Below are positions 61,746 through 64,000 of a stretch of 64,000 bases of DNA, piece by piece (within the stretch, counting starts at the first letter, position 1; each line of letters starts with the position of its first letter). Source of the DNA: Micromonospora sp. HM5-17 (lineage in GTDB: Bacteria > Actinomycetota > Actinomycetes > Mycobacteriales > Micromonosporaceae). Location of the stretch: NCBI RefSeq assembly GCF_003762835.1, contig NZ_RJWA01000004.1, forward strand, positions 248,001 through 312,000, written 5' to 3'. A program made the translations under genes and the position numbers. Below the pieces are notes generated by a model. That model worked only from the letters and a program-made list of their open reading frames with translations, had not been told where the DNA came from and made no database searches.

Positions 61746-63239
61746 GTGAGCAGCGTCGTCCCGGCACAGCCCGAGCATCCCTGGCTGCTGCCGGCCAGCC
61801 TGACGGCGGATCCGACCAGCACCGCGCCGCACCCCCGCCGGTCGACCCGGGACTGGGTCGTCGACGCGCTCTTTTTCCTGGTCGCCAGCGGCTACGCCGT
61901 GGTCGCGTTCTGGGACGTGCTGAGCCCCCGGCCGACCATGGTGCCGGAGCGGGCCGACTCGGAGCTGGCGGTCGTGATCGACATGGTGCTCACCACGGCG
62001 CTCTGCCTCAGCCTCTGGGTACGCCGCCGCTGGCCGGTCGGGCTCGCCGTGGCCGCGCTGCCGGTGGCGTTCTTCTCCACCCCGTCCGGGATCGCCATCC
62101 TGATCATTCTGTTGACCGTGGTGGTGCACCGGCGGCTCGCGGTGGCCGGTCCCCTGGTCCTGGCGCACTTCGTGGCCGGCGTGGTCTACGAGTTCCGCCA
62201 CCCGGACCCGGTCGACGGCCCGGTCGTCGGTCTGGTGATCACCGTACTGCTCACCGGGTCGGTGCTGGCCTGGGGCATGTTCGTCCGGGCCCGGCGCCAG
62301 CTCGTACTCTCCTGGCGGGACCGGGCGATCCGGGCCGAGGCCGAGCAGCGGCTGCGGGTCGAGGCGGCCCGCCGGATGGAGCGGACCCGGATCGCCCGGG
62401 AGATGCACGACGTCCTCGCGCACCGGATCTCGCTGCTGAGCCTGCACGCCGGTGCGTTGGAGTTCCGGCCGGACGCGCCACCCGAGGAGATCAGCCGGGC
62501 CGCCGGGGTGATCCGGACCAGTGCCCGCCAGGCGCTGGAGGAACTCCGTGAGGTGATCAACGTGCTGCGGGAGGACCCGCCCGAGGCGTCTCCGGAACCG
62601 GACCGGGGGGTGTCGGGTGGGCCGCACGCCGACCGGGCGACCGCGCTGCGGCGGACGTACGAACCGGACCCGCCGTACCCGCCCGTGCCCGGGCAGCCGA
62701 GCGGGGGCGAGCCGGCGGTGGCCGGGTCGGGTGCCCCGGCCGGCGAGCCGGAGCGGTCGGTGGCGGCCGGCGCGAGGGTGCCGGAGCAGGTGGTGGCGGC
62801 CGGGGTGCTCGACCGGCCGGTGGCGGAGCCGGCACGCCCGCAGCCCACCCTGGCCGACCTGCCGGAGCTGGTGGAGGAGTGCCGGGCGGCGGGGATGCGG
62901 GTGGAGCTGCGTACCGAGCTGGTCGGGGTGGAGAACGCGCCGGCCGGGATGGGGCGCGGGGCGTACCGGATCGTGCAGGAGGGTCTGACCAACGCCCGGA
63001 AGCACGCGCCGGGAACGGTCGTCACGGTGAGCGCGCGCGGCCGGGCCGGGCTCGGCCTCACCGTCGAGGTGCGGAACCGGTGGCCGGTGGGCCGGCCGGC
63101 CGAGCCGAATCTTCCCGGGACCGGGACCGGCCTGGTCGGGCTCGCCGAACGAACCGCGCTGCTCGGCGGCTGGCTGGAGCACGGCCGAACCGAGACGGGT
63201 GACTTCCGCCTGGCGGCCTGGCTACCGTGGCCGTCGTGA
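61746..63239 (+). CDS. NarL-family sensor histidine kinase
   Basis: 497 aa, GTG start. Four to five N-terminal membrane segments (about 38-60, 76-92, 97-127, 133-150 and 158-180) without a large outside domain, so an intramembrane sensor. HisKA_3 phosphoacceptor H221 in RIAREMHDVLAHRISLL. A long Pro/Gly/Ala-rich insertion (about 285-370) separates it from the HATPase (EGLTNARKHAPGTVV as N-box; GTGTGLVGLAERTALLGG as G-box). Overlaps the response-regulator start by 4 nt. Likely senses the exporter's substrate or envelope state. Confidence 0.9.
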   Translation: MSSVVPAQPEHPWLLPASLTADPTSTAPHPRRSTRDWVVDALFFLVASGYAVVAFWDVLSPRPTMVPERADSELAVVIDMVLTTALCLSLWVRRRWPVGLAVAALPVAFFSTPSGIAILIILLTVVVHRRLAVAGPLVLAHFVAGVVYEFRHPDPVDGPVVGLVITVLLTGSVLAWGMFVRARRQLVLSWRDRAIRAEAEQRLRVEAARRMERTRIAREMHDVLAHRISLLSLHAGALEFRPDAPPEEISRAAGVIRTSARQALEELREVINVLREDPPEASPEPDRGVSGGPHADRATALRRTYEPDPPYPPVPGQPSGGEPAVAGSGAPAGEPERSVAAGARVPEQVVAAGVLDRPVAEPARPQPTLADLPELVEECRAAGMRVELRTELVGVENAPAGMGRGAYRIVQEGLTNARKHAPGTVVTVSARGRAGLGLTVEVRNRWPVGRPAEPNLPGTGTGLVGLAERTALLGGWLEHGRTETGDFRLAAWLPWPS

Positions 63240-63952
63240 CGGGGAACGTCGGGACCGGGTCGACGCCGGGGGCCGCCGGCACGTCATCCCCGGTACGGGT
63301 GCTGATCGTGGACGACGACGCGCTGGTTCGGGCCGGCCTGTCGATGATCCTCGGCGGCGCCCCGGAGGTACGGGTGGTGGGGGAGGCCGCCGACGGCGCC
63401 GAGGTGCCCGCCGCGGTCGCCGCGTACCGGCCCGACGTGGTGCTGATGGACATCCGGATGCCCCGGATGGACGGGCTCGCCGCCACCGAGGCGGTACGGC
63501 GCCTCCCGGATCCGCCCGAGGTGCTGGTGCTGACGACCTTCGACGCCGACGAGTACGTGCTGCGGGCGCTGCGGGCCGGCGCCAGCGGGTTCCTGCTCAA
63601 GGACACCCCGCCGGCCGAGATCGTCCAGGCGGTCCGCCGGGTCGCCGCCGGCGAGGCGACGCTCTCCCCGACGGTCACCCGGCGGCTGATCGCCCACGTG
63701 ACCGGCTCGGCCGGCCGGCGGGACGCCGACCTCCGGCGGGACCGGGCGGTACAGCGGCTCGCCACGCTCAGCGAGCGGGAGCGCGAGGTGGCGGTCGCGA
63801 TCGGCCGGGGCTGGTCGAACGCCGAGATCGCCGCCGAGTTGTTCATGAGCGTCGCCACCGTCAAGGCGTACGTCTCACGCCTGCTCACGAAGCTGGACCT
63901 GAACAACCGGGTCCAGGTGGCGCTGCTCGTCCACGACGCGGAACTGGTCTGA
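63236..63952 (+). CDS. NarL/LuxR-type response regulator
   Basis: 238 aa from GTG 63236 overlapping the kinase stop (GTGA); a GTG nine bases earlier is also possible. Receiver domain with D72 in VVLMDIRMPRMDG, acidic pocket VDDD and K in GFLLKDTPP. LuxR HTH at the C-terminus: LSEREREVAVAIGRGWSNAEIAAELFMSVATVKAYVSRLLTKLDLNNRVQVA. Partner of the upstream kinase; probable target is the divergent exporter operon. Confidence 0.92.
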   Translation: MTGNVGTGSTPGAAGTSSPVRVLIVDDDALVRAGLSMILGGAPEVRVVGEAADGAEVPAAVAAYRPDVVLMDIRMPRMDGLAATEAVRRLPDPPEVLVLTTFDADEYVLRALRAGASGFLLKDTPPAEIVQAVRRVAAGEATLSPTVTRRLIAHVTGSAGRRDADLRRDRAVQRLATLSEREREVAVAIGRGWSNAEIAAELFMSVATVKAYVSRLLTKLDLNNRVQVALLVHDAELV

Positions 63953-64000
63953 ATCCGGGGTGGCCGCTTCCGGCCGTCGCCGGGTGCCGTCCGGTCCTCG

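Overview
The window is high-GC DNA with the codon use, gene density and gene content of a filamentous actinomycete. Several features point to Micromonosporaceae: a FilP/Scy-type coiled-coil pair next to the methylmalonyl-CoA epimerase, thiolase and meaB genes, F420-linked oxidoreductases, cellulose-binding secreted enzymes, and recurrent AAGGAAGGGCCCCTT palindromes. The family assignment is my inference. No rRNA, tRNA, transposase, phage or CRISPR locus was recognised.

Layout. At 1-3.6 kb is the end of a surface-polysaccharide locus (pyruvyl transferase, F420-hydrogenase beta-like protein) and a convergent beta-helix protein. At 4-9.2 kb are an AI-2E-type permease and two long DivIVA/FilP-like coiled-coil proteins. 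At 9.3-17 kb is an acyl-CoA block: an F420-dependent oxidoreductase, an Fe(II)/2OG dioxygenase-like enzyme, methylmalonyl-CoA epimerase, thiolase, MeaB, an Asp23 protein and an IcmA-type mutase. Similar palindromes precede both the epimerase/thiolase pair and the mutase. At 17-21.6 kb are a thioredoxin-TPR chaperone, a ureohydrolase with an altered metal motif, a CBM2-GH5 cellulase and an OsmC protein. At 21.6-26.2 kb a GntR regulator and a DUF6282 hydrolase diverge from a lipoprotein-permease importer pair that has no local ATPase. From 26 to 34.7 kb come a cold-shock protein coupled to a phosphoesterase, two methyltransferases, a PaaX regulator, a cyclophilin and a KAP P-loop NTPase. At 34.8-38.3 kb is a MoxR-VWA pair. 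From 38.3 to 45.3 kb are repeats, a CBM2-tagged sugar dehydrogenase behind a CebR-like operator, a GlxA-type regulator diverging from an MFS transporter, and a duplicated P-loop kinase-like protein.

The most unusual locus is at 49.2-52.0 kb. A small EACC1-type protein overlaps by 11 nt a gene that fuses an N-terminal caspase-like protease, with intact His/Cys dyad and an EF-hand-like calcium loop, to a full-length GroEL-type chaperonin that keeps its three ATPase aspartates. I read it as a candidate NTP-dependent, protease-armed conflict or cell-death system. A large secreted subtilase lies upstream and a roadblock/LC7 protein lies downstream on the other strand.

The right end (53-64 kb) holds a MazG-like protein, an XRE regulator diverging from an FAD oxidoreductase, a TIM-barrel-like unknown protein with a CxCxxC motif, a serine hydrolase, and an ABC-2 exporter operon diverging from a NarL-type two-component system. 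Three near-identical hairpin repeats (40.8, 54.1 and 57.6 kb) and a second repeat family (38.4 and 43.4 kb) are scattered through the right half.
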